This document shows positions 8,527 to 17,001 of a stretch of 47,725 nt of DNA, in pieces. Position numbers and translations under genes: made by a program. Positions within the stretch are counted from its first letter, which is position 1. Every line of letters starts with the position of its first letter. The DNA is taken from assembly GCA_943913835.1 (NCBI GenBank), contig CALTZU010000010.1, forward strand, positions 1-47,725, in the 5' to 3' direction. The notes below the pieces were generated by a model. The model did no database searches. It was not told the DNA's origin and saw nothing but the letters and a program-made list of their open reading frames with translations. The stretch is from an uncultured Rheinheimera sp. GTDB taxonomy: Bacteria > Pseudomonadota > Gammaproteobacteria > Enterobacterales > Alteromonadaceae.

Positions 8527-9165
8527 TTATCGGGTTGTCGCCGCTATCACCAAAGGATAATCCGCCAAGAACTGCTGGTTATTGATCAGCGGCACAGCAC
8601 CTGGTTTCATTTCTGGTTTAAACATAGCTACTACAGCGCCTTGAGGATTTAGCAGCGCTATGCTGGCGCTATGATCGACAGTGTAACGATCCTCCGCACC
8701 ATCATTAATGGCATACATCAGGCCCAGTTGGCGGATAAAAGGGAACAAGTCTTTATGATCGGCGGTTCTGGCTTTGATAGGGGCTTGCTTAAAGTAGGTG
8801 ATGTACTGGGCTAATTGTTCTGGTGTGTCCCGTTTTGGGTCGACTGAGACAAACCAAATTTCGAGTGGATCCGGTGTCAGTTTGACCAAGTCCTGATACA
8901 TACCAGCTAATTTCGCCATGGTCATAGGGCAAATATCAGGGCAATGGGTATAGCCGACAAAAACCAGAGTCCAGTGCCCTTGTAAATCCTTCAGGCCCAC
9001 TTGCTGTTTTTGCTCATCCAACAAATTAAATTCAGTCAATGTTCTTGGGCTTGGATAGACCAAAGCAGCCACAGGCTCGGCGGGAGCAGATTTAAAACTG
9101 GCTGACAACCATAAACCTGCAGCCAAAGCCACTACCGCAACTACCACCCATAACCACTTTTGCAT
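8527..9165 (-). CDS. SCO1/SenC/PrrC family copper chaperone
   Basis: SCO proteins deliver copper to, or reduce the cysteines of, the CuA site in cytochrome c oxidase subunit II. This 212-residue protein has one N-terminal membrane anchor (residues 5-21) and a thioredoxin-like domain outside the membrane. The copper ligands are Cys75 and Cys79 in HCPDICP and His165 in TVDHSAS. It is the last gene of the cox assembly group, 15 bases after cyoE, which fits its role in maturing the oxidase encoded upstream. Confidence 0.92.
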   Translation of the reverse strand: MQKWLWVVVAVVALAAGLWLSASFKSAPAEPVAALVYPSPRTLTEFNLLDEQKQQVGLKDLQGHWTLVFVGYTHCPDICPMTMAKLAGMYQDLVKLTPDPLEIWFVSVDPKRDTPEQLAQYITYFKQAPIKARTADHKDLFPFIRQLGLMYAINDGAEDRYTVDHSASIALLNPQGAVVAMFKPEMKPGAVPLINNQQFLADYPLVIAATTR

Positions 9166-9180
9166 AAGAGTTTTTTCCTG

Positions 9181-10086
9181 TTAAAGCGCTGAGATCAACC
9201 AATAATGGTCCAGCAACAACAGCAGGAATAATACCATCAGATGCCAAATCGAAAACTTAAAAGTTGCCATGGCGGTTTCAGGTTTGGCGTTAAACTTTAA
9301 CTGCCAGGCATACCAGATAAAACCTAAGTTCAGCACCGTGCTGCCGACTAAGTACACTGCTCCTGTCATCCCGACCAGATAAGGCAGCAAACACACCAAA
9401 AACAGTACCAGGGTATAAAGGAAAATGGCGCTTTTGGTAAACTCAATGCCATGAGTGACAGGCAACATTGGCATATTCACTTTGGCATAATCGTCACGGC
9501 GATGAATCGCCAAAGCCCAGAAATGCGGCGGTGTCCAGGTGAAGATAATCATCACCAACAACAGTGCATGTGCATGCACTTCGGCCGTCATCGCAGTCCA
9601 GCCAAGCAGCGGTGGCATAGCACCAGCTAAACCGCCAATCACGATATTCTGCGGTGTCGCCCGTTTTAAAAACATGGTGTAGACCACGGCATAACCAAAC
9701 AAACTGGCTAAAGTCAGCCAGGCGGTTAGTGGATTCACTGCAATAAATAACAGCAGAAAACCTGACCCTGCCAGCAGCAGTGAAAACTTCACGGCCTGCT
9801 GCGTCGATAAACGACCACGGGCCACTGGCCTGTTATAAGTACGGGCCATTTGCGCATCAATACGCTGGTCCACTATATGGTTCATCGCAGCAGCTGCAGC
9901 GGACAATAAGCCTATACCTAAAGTGGCAGCTATCATCAGGCCAAATTTAGGCAAACCAGTTTGTGCCAGCATCATACCAACCCAGGCTGTCAGCACTAAA
10001 AGCGCGACGACTTTAGGTTTGGTTAGCTGATAATAATCTCGCCATTGCTGGCTATAGTGTTGGGGCAAAGCCAGAACTTTAAGCAT
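9181..10086 (-). CDS. cyoE: Protoheme IX farnesyltransferase (haem O synthase)
   Basis: This polytopic membrane enzyme adds a farnesyl group to haem B to give haem O, the precursor of haem A. The 301-residue protein has about nine membrane segments and the UbiA-type aspartate motifs MNHIVDQRIDAQM (Asp73, Asp77, followed by RTYNRP) and HRRDDY. The open frame runs to 10122, but the ATG at 10086 is chosen because AAGGAG lies 7 bases before it and the extra residues match nothing in the family. It overlaps the end of ctaA by 8 bases, which suggests translational coupling of the two haem A steps. Confidence 0.95.
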   Translation of the reverse strand: MLKVLALPQHYSQQWRDYYQLTKPKVVALLVLTAWVGMMLAQTGLPKFGLMIAATLGIGLLSAAAAAMNHIVDQRIDAQMARTYNRPVARGRLSTQQAVKFSLLLAGSGFLLLFIAVNPLTAWLTLASLFGYAVVYTMFLKRATPQNIVIGGLAGAMPPLLGWTAMTAEVHAHALLLVMIIFTWTPPHFWALAIHRRDDYAKVNMPMLPVTHGIEFTKSAIFLYTLVLFLVCLLPYLVGMTGAVYLVGSTVLNLGFIWYAWQLKFNAKPETAMATFKFSIWHLMVLFLLLLLDHYWLISAL

Positions 10087-11059
10087 AAGCAGACTCCTTG
10101 TTTCTGTGCAGCTGATAACCAATGACCACCAGACACATGACTAAATTGGCTGCCACAAAGTTATGCGCTACCGCATTGGCCAAAGGCAAATGCAGCACTA
10201 CATTGGCAAGCCCCAAACTAAATTGCAGTAATAGCAGCGCCAGCACAGCGACAGCCAGGTTCTTTATCAGACCCGAACTAGCGCGCCATAAGGCAATGGC
10301 ATAAGCAGCGACCACCAGCAAAGTAATCACAGCACCGACACGATGCATGACATGTACAGTAGCCCGGGCGCTTTGACTCATTACACCGTATTCGTAACTG
10401 TCATAGCCCAGATGCAAAGAAAACGCCTCGTCAAAATTAAGTTGACTGGCCCAGCCCGCCTCACAGACCGGCAACTGGATACAGGCCAAAGCAGCATAGT
10501 TGGCTGCTGTCCAGCCACCTAAGGCTATTTGTGCTGCCAGCACCAGCAGAACGGGCCAAAACAACAGCTTCAGGCTTTGTTTTACAGCAATTAAAGGCGC
10601 AGGTTGTAATTGCCACCAATACAGCGCCAATAATGACAGCAAAGTAAAACCACCCAATAAGTGCCCCATAACCACCACTGGATGCAAAGCTAAAGTCACA
10701 GTCCACATACCTAAGGCGGCCTGAAAAATCACCAGCCCCAATAATAAAGAAGGCAACAGCAGGCGTTTTTGTTTCAGGCTAATTAAGAAAATCGCCAGAA
10801 TAAGTAAACCCAAAGTACCGGCGAAATAGCGATGGATCATCTCATTCCAGGCTTTGTGGCTTTCGACAGGCCTCTCCGGATACAAAGCTTCAGCTTGCTC
10901 GATATGATGCGCCTGTTCTGGCACTTTTAAAAAGCCATAACAGCCGGGCCAGTCAGGACAACCTAAACCTGCATCGGTCAGACGGGTGTAGGCGCCGAGC
11001 AAAATGACACACATCGCAAGGACAATAGCGCAGCTGACTAAACGTTTCAGGGTCATCAT
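10079..11059 (-). CDS. ctaA: Haem A synthase (COX15/CtaA)
   Basis: CtaA is a membrane enzyme that oxidises the C8 methyl of haem O to a formyl group, giving haem A for the aa3-type oxidase. The 326-residue protein has about eight membrane segments, an extracytoplasmic cysteine pair (CPDWPGC, Cys34 and Cys40), a conserved EMIHRYFAG helix with a haem-binding histidine, and a second half with VMHRVGAV. The start ATG overlaps the preceding stop (TAATG), with GAGGG 5 bases before it. It is coupled to the CxxxC protein gene upstream and to cyoE downstream. Confidence 0.94.
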   Translation of the reverse strand: MMTLKRLVSCAIVLAMCVILLGAYTRLTDAGLGCPDWPGCYGFLKVPEQAHHIEQAEALYPERPVESHKAWNEMIHRYFAGTLGLLILAIFLISLKQKRLLLPSLLLGLVIFQAALGMWTVTLALHPVVVMGHLLGGFTLLSLLALYWWQLQPAPLIAVKQSLKLLFWPVLLVLAAQIALGGWTAANYAALACIQLPVCEAGWASQLNFDEAFSLHLGYDSYEYGVMSQSARATVHVMHRVGAVITLLVVAAYAIALWRASSGLIKNLAVAVLALLLLQFSLGLANVVLHLPLANAVAHNFVAANLVMCLVVIGYQLHRNKESAYA

Positions 11060-11556
11060 TACAGCCCTCTGTCGTATTTCAGCAGCTTATTTAAATCGGT
11101 CAGAATGGCTTTACCGGTTTGCACCATTTGAGTTTTGTCTTCGGTGACAGGATAAGTCATCAGCGCCAGCCCGTTCAGATCCACCAGCACCAGCTTTTGC
11201 TGCAGTGCATCAACCCCAACAGGATTCTTCTGCCATTGCATAGCTGCAAATTTGTCGCCGCCGGATTGCCATAACTCCAGATGCTGTTGTTTGCGGCCTA
11301 AGGCCGTATACACCTGCTGCATACCGTAATGGGCGTTTTGACAAGAGGAGTCACAGCCAGCTTTATCGCTGACATAGACCAACCGCCAATGCACATCGCC
11401 AGCGGCTTTGGGTAATAACAAAATTTCTTCTTTCAGCCACTGGCCTTTATTGGTGGTGGCGCCACCAAACCAGCCTAAAGATAAAAACGCCTGAGCAAAG
11501 GCTAAAGGCAATAAAGAACACAACAAAAACAGCAGCAAAAACTTCTTCTTCGCCAT
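11059..11556 (-). CDS. Membrane-anchored CxxxC protein of the cox assembly group, function unknown
   Basis: This 165-residue protein has an N-terminal signal or anchor (FLLLFLLCSLLPLAFAQAFL). Behind it a thioredoxin-like or SCO-like domain carries VYVSDKAGCDSSCQNAHYGM, i.e. a CxxxC pair spaced like the copper motif of SCO. The C-terminal part (LVLVDLNGLALMTYPVTED) resembles the strand-turn region of SCO/thioredoxin folds. It occupies a fixed place between surf1 and ctaA in related cox loci. A role in copper or thiol handling during oxidase assembly is inferred from motif and position; no function is established. AAGGAG stands 7 bases before the ATG, which directly follows the surf1 stop. Confidence 0.82.
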   Translation of the reverse strand: MAKKKFLLLFLLCSLLPLAFAQAFLSLGWFGGATTNKGQWLKEEILLLPKAAGDVHWRLVYVSDKAGCDSSCQNAHYGMQQVYTALGRKQQHLELWQSGGDKFAAMQWQKNPVGVDALQQKLVLVDLNGLALMTYPVTEDKTQMVQTGKAILTDLNKLLKYDRGL

Positions 11557-12270
11557 TTACAGCTCCTTCTTTGACATAAACCAGCCGATCACCACCACAG
11601 CAACAGCCAGCAATAACCATTGCAGCGCATAAGCCCGGTGTTTTTCCGGCTGCATCACCACAGCTTTATAGTGGTACAGATAAGGGGATTGTTGTTGGTA
11701 CAGCAGAGCCGGATACAGTTCCTGCCCCAGCACTTGCGAAAGCTCTGCAGGTTCGACCTGTTGCATACGTTGTGGCCACAGTCCTGTGTTTTCTAAATTC
11801 TGGCCAAGGCGAAAACCTTTGAGTTCAGTGCGCAGTAACGCCTTTAATTCAAAGGATTCGGGAATACTAAGTTCTGGCAACACATCACGGCTGGGCGGCG
11901 CTTGCACCCAACCTAAATTAATTAATACTGCAGGGCCCTGATTCGACACCAATACAGGGATCACCACGTCGTAACCTGCTTTGCCCTGAATAAGCTGATT
12001 GTCCAGCAACCAGACCGCAGGTTTTAACCAGATTGCTTTGCCTTCTACCATCAGGCCGTCCTGTTGCTCTGTCGGTACCGAGGTTAAGTTTGTCCATTGC
12101 ATTGGCCCCTGTAGCTCTGCACTGTGCAACTGCTCCAATTGAGTTTGTTTTTGCTCAGCGCGTTGCCATTGCCAGTAACTCAACTTGATCAATAGTGCAA
12201 AAGCGACCAGAGTGAATACAGCCAACAGCCAGTTGCGACTTAAATGAGTAACAAAGGGCTTGGCTGTCAT
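11557..12270 (-). CDS. SURF1 family cytochrome oxidase assembly protein
   Basis: SURF1 proteins help insert haem A into subunit I of cytochrome c oxidase. The 237-residue protein has the expected two membrane helices, one at residues 14-31 (LLAVFTLVAFALLIKL) followed by SYWQWQRAEQK, and one near the C-terminus (ALQWLLLAVAVVVIGWFMS). Between them lies the periplasmic domain with LLDNQ, GYDVVIPV and LINLGWVQAPP. Its start lies within 28 bases of the divergent DUF2909 gene. It is followed directly by the CxxxC gene. Confidence 0.92.
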   Translation of the reverse strand: MTAKPFVTHLSRNWLLAVFTLVAFALLIKLSYWQWQRAEQKQTQLEQLHSAELQGPMQWTNLTSVPTEQQDGLMVEGKAIWLKPAVWLLDNQLIQGKAGYDVVIPVLVSNQGPAVLINLGWVQAPPSRDVLPELSIPESFELKALLRTELKGFRLGQNLENTGLWPQRMQQVEPAELSQVLGQELYPALLYQQQSPYLYHYKAVVMQPEKHRAYALQWLLLAVAVVVIGWFMSKKEL

Positions 12271-12297
12271 AGAATGACCAGCCCTAAGCGAGGTTTT

Positions 12298-12507
12298 ATG
12301 TGGATTAAACTTTTACTCATTGCACTACTGCTCTTTATTGTTTTTAACTTATTTCGTGCTTTGTTTCTGATGCTGAAAGACGATGAAAATCAGCCCAGCA
12401 TGTCGAAGTTTTTAGGCCGTCGCGTCTGGTGGTCGGCCATAGTGTTACTGCTGGTGATCCTTGCCTTGCAGTTTGGTTTAATCACCCCGCACGAGCGTCC
12501 TTATTAG
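12298..12507 (+). CDS. DUF2909 twin transmembrane protein
   Basis: This is a 69-residue protein with two membrane helices (IKLLLIALLLFIVFNLFRAL and WWSAIVLLLVILALQFGLI) joined by a short charged loop with GRRVWW. It matches the DUF2909 family, which is repeatedly found inside proteobacterial cytochrome oxidase loci. The ATG at 12298 is preceded by GAGG. The open frame begins at 12244, but the longer form would overlap surf1 and add residues without family support. It is the only plus-strand gene within the cox locus. Its role is unknown. Confidence 0.82.
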   Translation: MWIKLLLIALLLFIVFNLFRALFLMLKDDENQPSMSKFLGRRVWWSAIVLLLVILALQFGLITPHERPY

Positions 12508-12541
12508 CTGTATAAGCGGGCTCAAAAGCCCGCCTCTAGCG

Positions 12542-13423
12542 CTACAACACGTAGACAAAAACAAACAAACATAACCAGACCACATCAACAAAATGCCAGT
12601 ACCAGGCAGCAGCCTGAAAGGCAAAATGCTTATGGGCAGTAAAGTGATTTTTCAGCACTATCCGCAAAAACATCACCAGCAAGAATATGGCCCCCAGAGT
12701 GACATGCAAGCCATGAAAACCTGTCAATAAAAAGAAGGTATTGCCATAAATGCCAGAATCCAGTTTTAAACCCAGATCCTGATAGGCATGTACATACTCA
12801 ACTCCCTGCAGGCCAAGAAAAGTAGCGCCTAACAGGATAGTAAGTCCTAACATCAGCTTCAGCTGGCCCCTTTTGTTTTGCTCCAACCCTATATGCGCAA
12901 ACTGCAAAGTGACGGAAGATGCTAATAAAATCAGCGTGTTATAAAGTGGTAATCCTTGCCACGGCATTGCCTGAGTTTCTATACCACCGGGAGTTTTCAA
13001 TAATGGCCAGGCCGCTTCAAAAGCCGGCCACAACACAGCAGCTGTACTGGCGTTATTGCTGGCACCATCCAACCATGGAATGGCAATGGTGCGGGCATAA
13101 AACAAAGCGCCAAAAAAAGCGGCAAAAAACATCACTTCGGAGAAGATAAACCAGCTCATGCCCTGACGGTAAGAGCGGTCCAGTTGTTTGCTGTACAAGC
13201 CATGCATAGATTCATCAATCACATTTCTGAACCAGCCCACCAGCATAAAAATTAAGGTGGCGACACCAGCCAGCAGTAAATAACCACCAAAGCCCGACTG
13301 CTCTTTGGTGACGTCATTAACAAAATGACCTGCGCCAAAAGCCATCATAAAAAGCGCCACGGCACCTACTATCGGCCAGGGGCTTTGCTCTGGTACGTAA
13401 TAATGTTCGTATTTTTCACTCAT
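12542..13423 (-). CDS. ctaE: Cytochrome c oxidase subunit III
   Basis: This is a membrane subunit that stabilises subunit I and its proton uptake path. The 293-residue protein shows about seven membrane helices and the family motifs FFAAFFGALFYAR, QGVEYVHAY, FFLLTGFHGLHVTLG and the C-terminal AAAWYWHFVDVVWLCLFVFVY. The start lies inside the end of ctaG with an 8-base overlap. Transcription continues from ctaG; the next gene on the left (DUF2909) is on the other strand. Confidence 0.96.
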   Translation of the reverse strand: MSEKYEHYYVPEQSPWPIVGAVALFMMAFGAGHFVNDVTKEQSGFGGYLLLAGVATLIFMLVGWFRNVIDESMHGLYSKQLDRSYRQGMSWFIFSEVMFFAAFFGALFYARTIAIPWLDGASNNASTAAVLWPAFEAAWPLLKTPGGIETQAMPWQGLPLYNTLILLASSVTLQFAHIGLEQNKRGQLKLMLGLTILLGATFLGLQGVEYVHAYQDLGLKLDSGIYGNTFFLLTGFHGLHVTLGAIFLLVMFLRIVLKNHFTAHKHFAFQAAAWYWHFVDVVWLCLFVFVYVL

Positions 13424-13979
13424 TGTTATCCCCTGTTGCTGTCTGTGCAGTGACCGGGGTGGCAGCTTCTACTTCGTACAAGGTGTAGGACAAAGTGATG
13501 GTGCTGAACTGTTCCGGTAGTGCGGGATCGACATAAAATTGCAACGGCATTAATAACTGCTGACCTGCCGTCAGATGTTGTTGGGTAAAACAGAAACATT
13601 CCATTTTATTAAAATATAAAGCGGCCTGACCCGGCGACACTGACGGCACAGCCTGAGCTGTCATGGCTCTGCCTGTGATATTGTGTGCCAGATAATCGAT
13701 ACGGTGAATTTCCCCCGGATGCACCCGAAGTTTGTGCACTACAGGTTCAAACACCCAGGGCATGTTGTTATTTGGTCGGGCAATAAACTCCACCAGCACT
13801 TCGCGTTTTTTATCCGGTATAGCAGCTTCGGCTGTTGCCGCCATGCTGGAGGTTTTACCGTTCAGACCTGTTAAATCACAAAACACGTCGTACAAAGGCA
13901 CTAAGGCATAACCAAAACCAAACATAGCTGCCGTCAGCAGACATAATTTCACCACTATAGGTTGATGCTTTAGTGCCAT
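13416..13979 (-). CDS. ctaG: Cytochrome c oxidase assembly protein CtaG/Cox11
   Basis: Cox11 is a copper chaperone for the CuB site of subunit I. The 187-residue protein has one N-terminal membrane helix with the conserved YALVPLYDVFC, and an Ig-like domain with the copper motif KMECFCF (Cys128, Cys130). The ATG at 13979 is preferred over the open-frame start at 14048 because AGGGGGC precedes it and the upstream extension would run into ctaD. It lies 8 bases after ctaD. Confidence 0.94.
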   Translation of the reverse strand: MALKHQPIVVKLCLLTAAMFGFGYALVPLYDVFCDLTGLNGKTSSMAATAEAAIPDKKREVLVEFIARPNNNMPWVFEPVVHKLRVHPGEIHRIDYLAHNITGRAMTAQAVPSVSPGQAALYFNKMECFCFTQQHLTAGQQLLMPLQFYVDPALPEQFSTITLSYTLYEVEAATPVTAQTATGDNNE

Positions 13980-13987
13980 AACGCCCC

Positions 13988-15583
13988 CTATTTGATTTCC
14001 GGTGGGGTAGTAAAGCTGTGATAAGGCGCAGGAGACGGAATAGTCCACTCCAGCCCTTCGGCTCCTTCCCAGACCTGATCTGTGGCTTTTTCACCGCCTT
14101 TAATGCATTTCACCACCAGCCAGACAAACAGCAGCTGAGATAAACCAAAGGCAAAACCACCTATGCTGATCAAGGCATTAAAGTCAGCAAATTGCAGAGC
14201 GTAATCCGGAATGCGCCTTGGCATACCGGCTAAGCCAACAAAATGCATAGGGAAAAACAGTACGTTGACGGAAATCAACGAACACCAGAAATGCCATTGC
14301 CCCAGAGTTTCGTCGTACATATGACCAGTCCACTTCGGCAGCCAATAATAGGCTGCCGCCATAATGGAGAAGATGGCCCCAGTGACTAACACATAGTGGA
14401 AATGTGCGACCACAAAGTAGGTATCGTGGTACTGGAAGTCCGCAGGCGTAATGGCCAACATCAAACCAGAGAAGCCCCCTATAGTGAACAGTACAATAAA
14501 GGCCAGGGCAAACATCATCGGCACTTCAAAGGTCATAGCCCCTCGCCACATAGTGGCGACCCAGTTAAAGACCTTCACCCCGGTCGGCACCGCAATCAGC
14601 ATGGTGCAGTACATAAAAAACAGTTCAGCAAACACCGGCATGCCTGTGGTGAACATATGGTGCGCCCAGACTAAAAAAGACAGCAACGCAATACTGGAAG
14701 TGGCGTACACCATAGAGGCATAACCAAACAAGGGTTTACGGGCAAAGGTCGGTACTATGCTCGAGACAATACCAAAGGCAGGTAAAATCATAATGTAGAC
14801 TTCAGGGTGACCAAAAAACCAGAAAATATGCTGGAACAACACAGGGTCGCCGCCACCGGCCGCATCAAAAAAGCTGGTACCAAAGTACTTGTCGGTCAGC
14901 ACCATAGTGACAGCACCGGCTAGTACAGGCATCACCGCAATCAACAAGTAAGCCGTAATAAACCAGGTCCAGACAAACAATGGCATTTTCATATAGGTCA
15001 TGCCAGGCGCACGCAGGTTCATAATGGTTACTATCACGTTGATAGCACCCATAATGGAGGAAATGCCCATGATATGAACTGAAAACACAAACAATGCTGT
15101 GCTGTCGCTGCTGTAGGTAGTTGAAAGTGGAGCGTAAAAAGTCCAGCCAAAACCAGGGCCGCCGCCTTCCATAAACAAAGACAGCAGCAGGATGCTAAAA
15201 GCAAAAGGTAAGATCCAGAAGCTCCAGTTATTCATCCGTGGTAAAGCCATATCCGGCGCACCTATCATCATAGGCACCAGCCAGTTCGCCAGACCGGTAA
15301 AGGCCGGCATAACGGCACCAAACACCATAATCAGGCCGTGCACTGTGGTCATCTGGTTAAAAAAGTCAGGTTGCACTATCTGTAACCCGGGCTGGAATAA
15401 CTCTGCCCGAATCACCATCGCCATAGCACCACCGATAAAAAACATCGTCAGTGCAAATAGCAGGTATAAAGTGCCTATATCTTTGTGGTTGGTGGTATAA
15501 AGCCAGCGTTTTAAGCCTTTAGCTGGCCCATGATGATGCTCGTGCTCAGCATGAGCATGTGGATCTGTAGTAACAGTACTCAT
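13988..15583 (-). CDS. ctaD: Cytochrome c oxidase subunit I
   Basis: This is the catalytic haem-copper subunit, which reduces O2 to water and pumps protons. The 531-residue protein has 12 expected membrane helices. Ligands that can be placed are His82 and His396 (haem a), His394 (haem a3), and His259, His308 and His309 (CuB). Tyr263 in the GHPEVYIMILP motif is the cross-linked tyrosine. The K-channel region (VPTGVKVFNW) and D-channel Asn/Asp region are present, so this is an A-type, proton-pumping oxidase. The N-terminus is rich in histidine (DPHAHAEHEHHHG). It follows ctaC by about 9 bases. Confidence 0.98.
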   Translation of the reverse strand: MSTVTTDPHAHAEHEHHHGPAKGLKRWLYTTNHKDIGTLYLLFALTMFFIGGAMAMVIRAELFQPGLQIVQPDFFNQMTTVHGLIMVFGAVMPAFTGLANWLVPMMIGAPDMALPRMNNWSFWILPFAFSILLLSLFMEGGGPGFGWTFYAPLSTTYSSDSTALFVFSVHIMGISSIMGAINVIVTIMNLRAPGMTYMKMPLFVWTWFITAYLLIAVMPVLAGAVTMVLTDKYFGTSFFDAAGGGDPVLFQHIFWFFGHPEVYIMILPAFGIVSSIVPTFARKPLFGYASMVYATSSIALLSFLVWAHHMFTTGMPVFAELFFMYCTMLIAVPTGVKVFNWVATMWRGAMTFEVPMMFALAFIVLFTIGGFSGLMLAITPADFQYHDTYFVVAHFHYVLVTGAIFSIMAAAYYWLPKWTGHMYDETLGQWHFWCSLISVNVLFFPMHFVGLAGMPRRIPDYALQFADFNALISIGGFAFGLSQLLFVWLVVKCIKGGEKATDQVWEGAEGLEWTIPSPAPYHSFTTPPEIK

Positions 15584-15592
15584 CTGCGCCCC

Positions 15593-16726
15593 CTATGGTT
15601 TTTGTGCTTTGGCGATGTCGGCAGCTTGTACCAAATCGCCTGTATTGTTATCCCAGGCATTACGCTCATAGGTAATCACTGCTGCAATTTCACTTAAACT
15701 CAGCTGTTTACCAAAAGCCTGCATAGCTGTGCCGGTTTTACCATTCAGTACTATATTGATATGGCCCGGTAAGTCCTCCAATGCCATTTTGCTGCCTTTA
15801 AGCGCAGGGAAAACACCAGGTATCCCCATGCCGGTGGGTTGATGACAAGCAGCGCAGTAGCCCATATAGGTCTTTTCACCCAAGGCCATTAGCTCTTCTT
15901 TACTCATATTCATGGCCAGCAGCTTCTGTTCAGCCTCTTTAGCAGCAGCCTGACTGGCAGCTTCCTGAGCTATCCACTGATCAAAATCAGCCTGATCTTT
16001 AGCTATCACAACTATCGGCATAAAACCATGGTCCTTGCCACAAAGCTCAGCGCACTGACCGCGGTAAACACCGGGATGATCAACTTTGGTCCAGGCTTCA
16101 TTGATAAAGCCCGGGTTCGCGTCTTTTTTCACGGCAAAAGCCGGCACCCACCAGGAGTGGATCACGTCATCCGACGTCACTAAAAAGCGTACTTTTTTGC
16201 CGGTTGGGATCACCAAAGGCCTGTCAACTTCTAACAGATAGTTGTCGCCCTTTTTCAGCTTGTTATCGATTTGCTTGCGGGGTGTGGCCAGCAGCGAGTA
16301 ATACTCTACTTTGTGGTCCATATATTTATAGTGCCATTTCCACTGCGAGCCAGTGATAAGCACTGTCACATCAGCTTCAGAGGTATCTTCCATCGCTATC
16401 AGAGTTTGAGTGGCGGGTATCGCCATTAAAATAAGAATAACCACAGGTAAAGCAGTCCAAAGCAGCTCTACTTTGGTGCTTTCATGAAATTGAGCGGGCT
16501 CGACGCCCTTCGATTTACGATGATGGATGATGGACCAAAACATCACCCCAAATACCGCTACCCCTATTGCACAGCAAATGTAAAAAATCTTCATATGCAG
16601 GTGGTACACCTGCTGACTGATTTCTGTAACCCCTTGAGTCATGTTCAAAGGCATTTCTGCAGACTGCGTCGAAAACGCAAGCAAAAAGGTTAGCAGCGAC
16701 CAACACAGATAACTGGTTTTCGCCAC
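15593..16726 (-). CDS. ctaC: Cytochrome c oxidase subunit II with fused cytochrome c domain (caa3 type)
   Basis: This subunit takes electrons from cytochrome c through the binuclear CuA centre. The 377-residue protein has a signal peptide (to about residue 23), two membrane helices, and a cupredoxin domain with CuA ligands His190, Cys225, Cys229, His233 and Met236 (CAELCGKDHGFM). A C-terminal class I cytochrome c domain with YCAACHQ (Cys291, Cys294, His295) and a downstream Met335 makes it caa3-type. Translation probably starts at GTG 16726, since AGAGGAG lies 6 bases upstream; an upstream GTG at 16750 is in frame but would add residues before the signal peptide. It is the first gene of the oxidase operon. 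Confidence 0.95.
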   Translation of the reverse strand: MAKTSYLCWSLLTFLLAFSTQSAEMPLNMTQGVTEISQQVYHLHMKIFYICCAIGVAVFGVMFWSIIHHRKSKGVEPAQFHESTKVELLWTALPVVILILMAIPATQTLIAMEDTSEADVTVLITGSQWKWHYKYMDHKVEYYSLLATPRKQIDNKLKKGDNYLLEVDRPLVIPTGKKVRFLVTSDDVIHSWWVPAFAVKKDANPGFINEAWTKVDHPGVYRGQCAELCGKDHGFMPIVVIAKDQADFDQWIAQEAASQAAAKEAEQKLLAMNMSKEELMALGEKTYMGYCAACHQPTGMGIPGVFPALKGSKMALEDLPGHINIVLNGKTGTAMQAFGKQLSLSEIAAVITYERNAWDNNTGDLVQAADIAKAQKP

Positions 16727-16826
16727 GTGACTTCTCCTCTGTCTTTGCACAAAGCAAATTGCAGATTAAAAGACACTACACACCCAACTTCGTCTTTGGT
16801 CCGCAACCGCCATTCTTATTATTATC

Positions 16827-16865
16827 CCGATTTAACTTGTATAAATCGGTGCACTGATTTGTCTA
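16827..16865 (-). promoter_or_regulatory. Candidate cox operon promoter overlapped by an inverted repeat
   Basis: On the minus strand TAGACA (16860-16865) and TATACA (16838-16843) are 16 bases apart, about 110 bases upstream of ctaC. A perfect inverted repeat CCGATTT (16827-16833) / AAATCGG (16843-16849) spans the -10 element, as expected for a repressor site. A second possible promoter, TTGACT with 17 bases to GATAAC, lies just upstream. These are matches by eye only, and the cognate regulator is unknown. Confidence 0.4.
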
Positions 16866-16925
16866 TTTTGTTATCAGTTGCATCTAACAATTAGTCAAGG
16901 AACAGACAGAAGTAAACCCGAAGAA

Positions 16926-16966
16926 TGAAAAAGCACCGATAAAACCAACAGATCCTACCAGTGCTT
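16926..16966 (-). terminator. Probable terminator of lexA
   Basis: On the minus strand AAGCACTGGTA can pair with TATCGGTGCTT (11 pairs, two of them G-T) around a 14-base loop, followed by a run of T. It lies about 35 bases beyond the lexA stop. Confidence 0.5.
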
Positions 16967-17001
16967 GATGAATTGGCAAACTATTGAGACAGGTGGTTTT
17001 T

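Noticed and set aside
15192..15500. Plus-strand open frame of 102 codons inside ctaD
   Set aside because: The ctaD protein is complete and highly conserved across this stretch; the opposite frame shows no family features.
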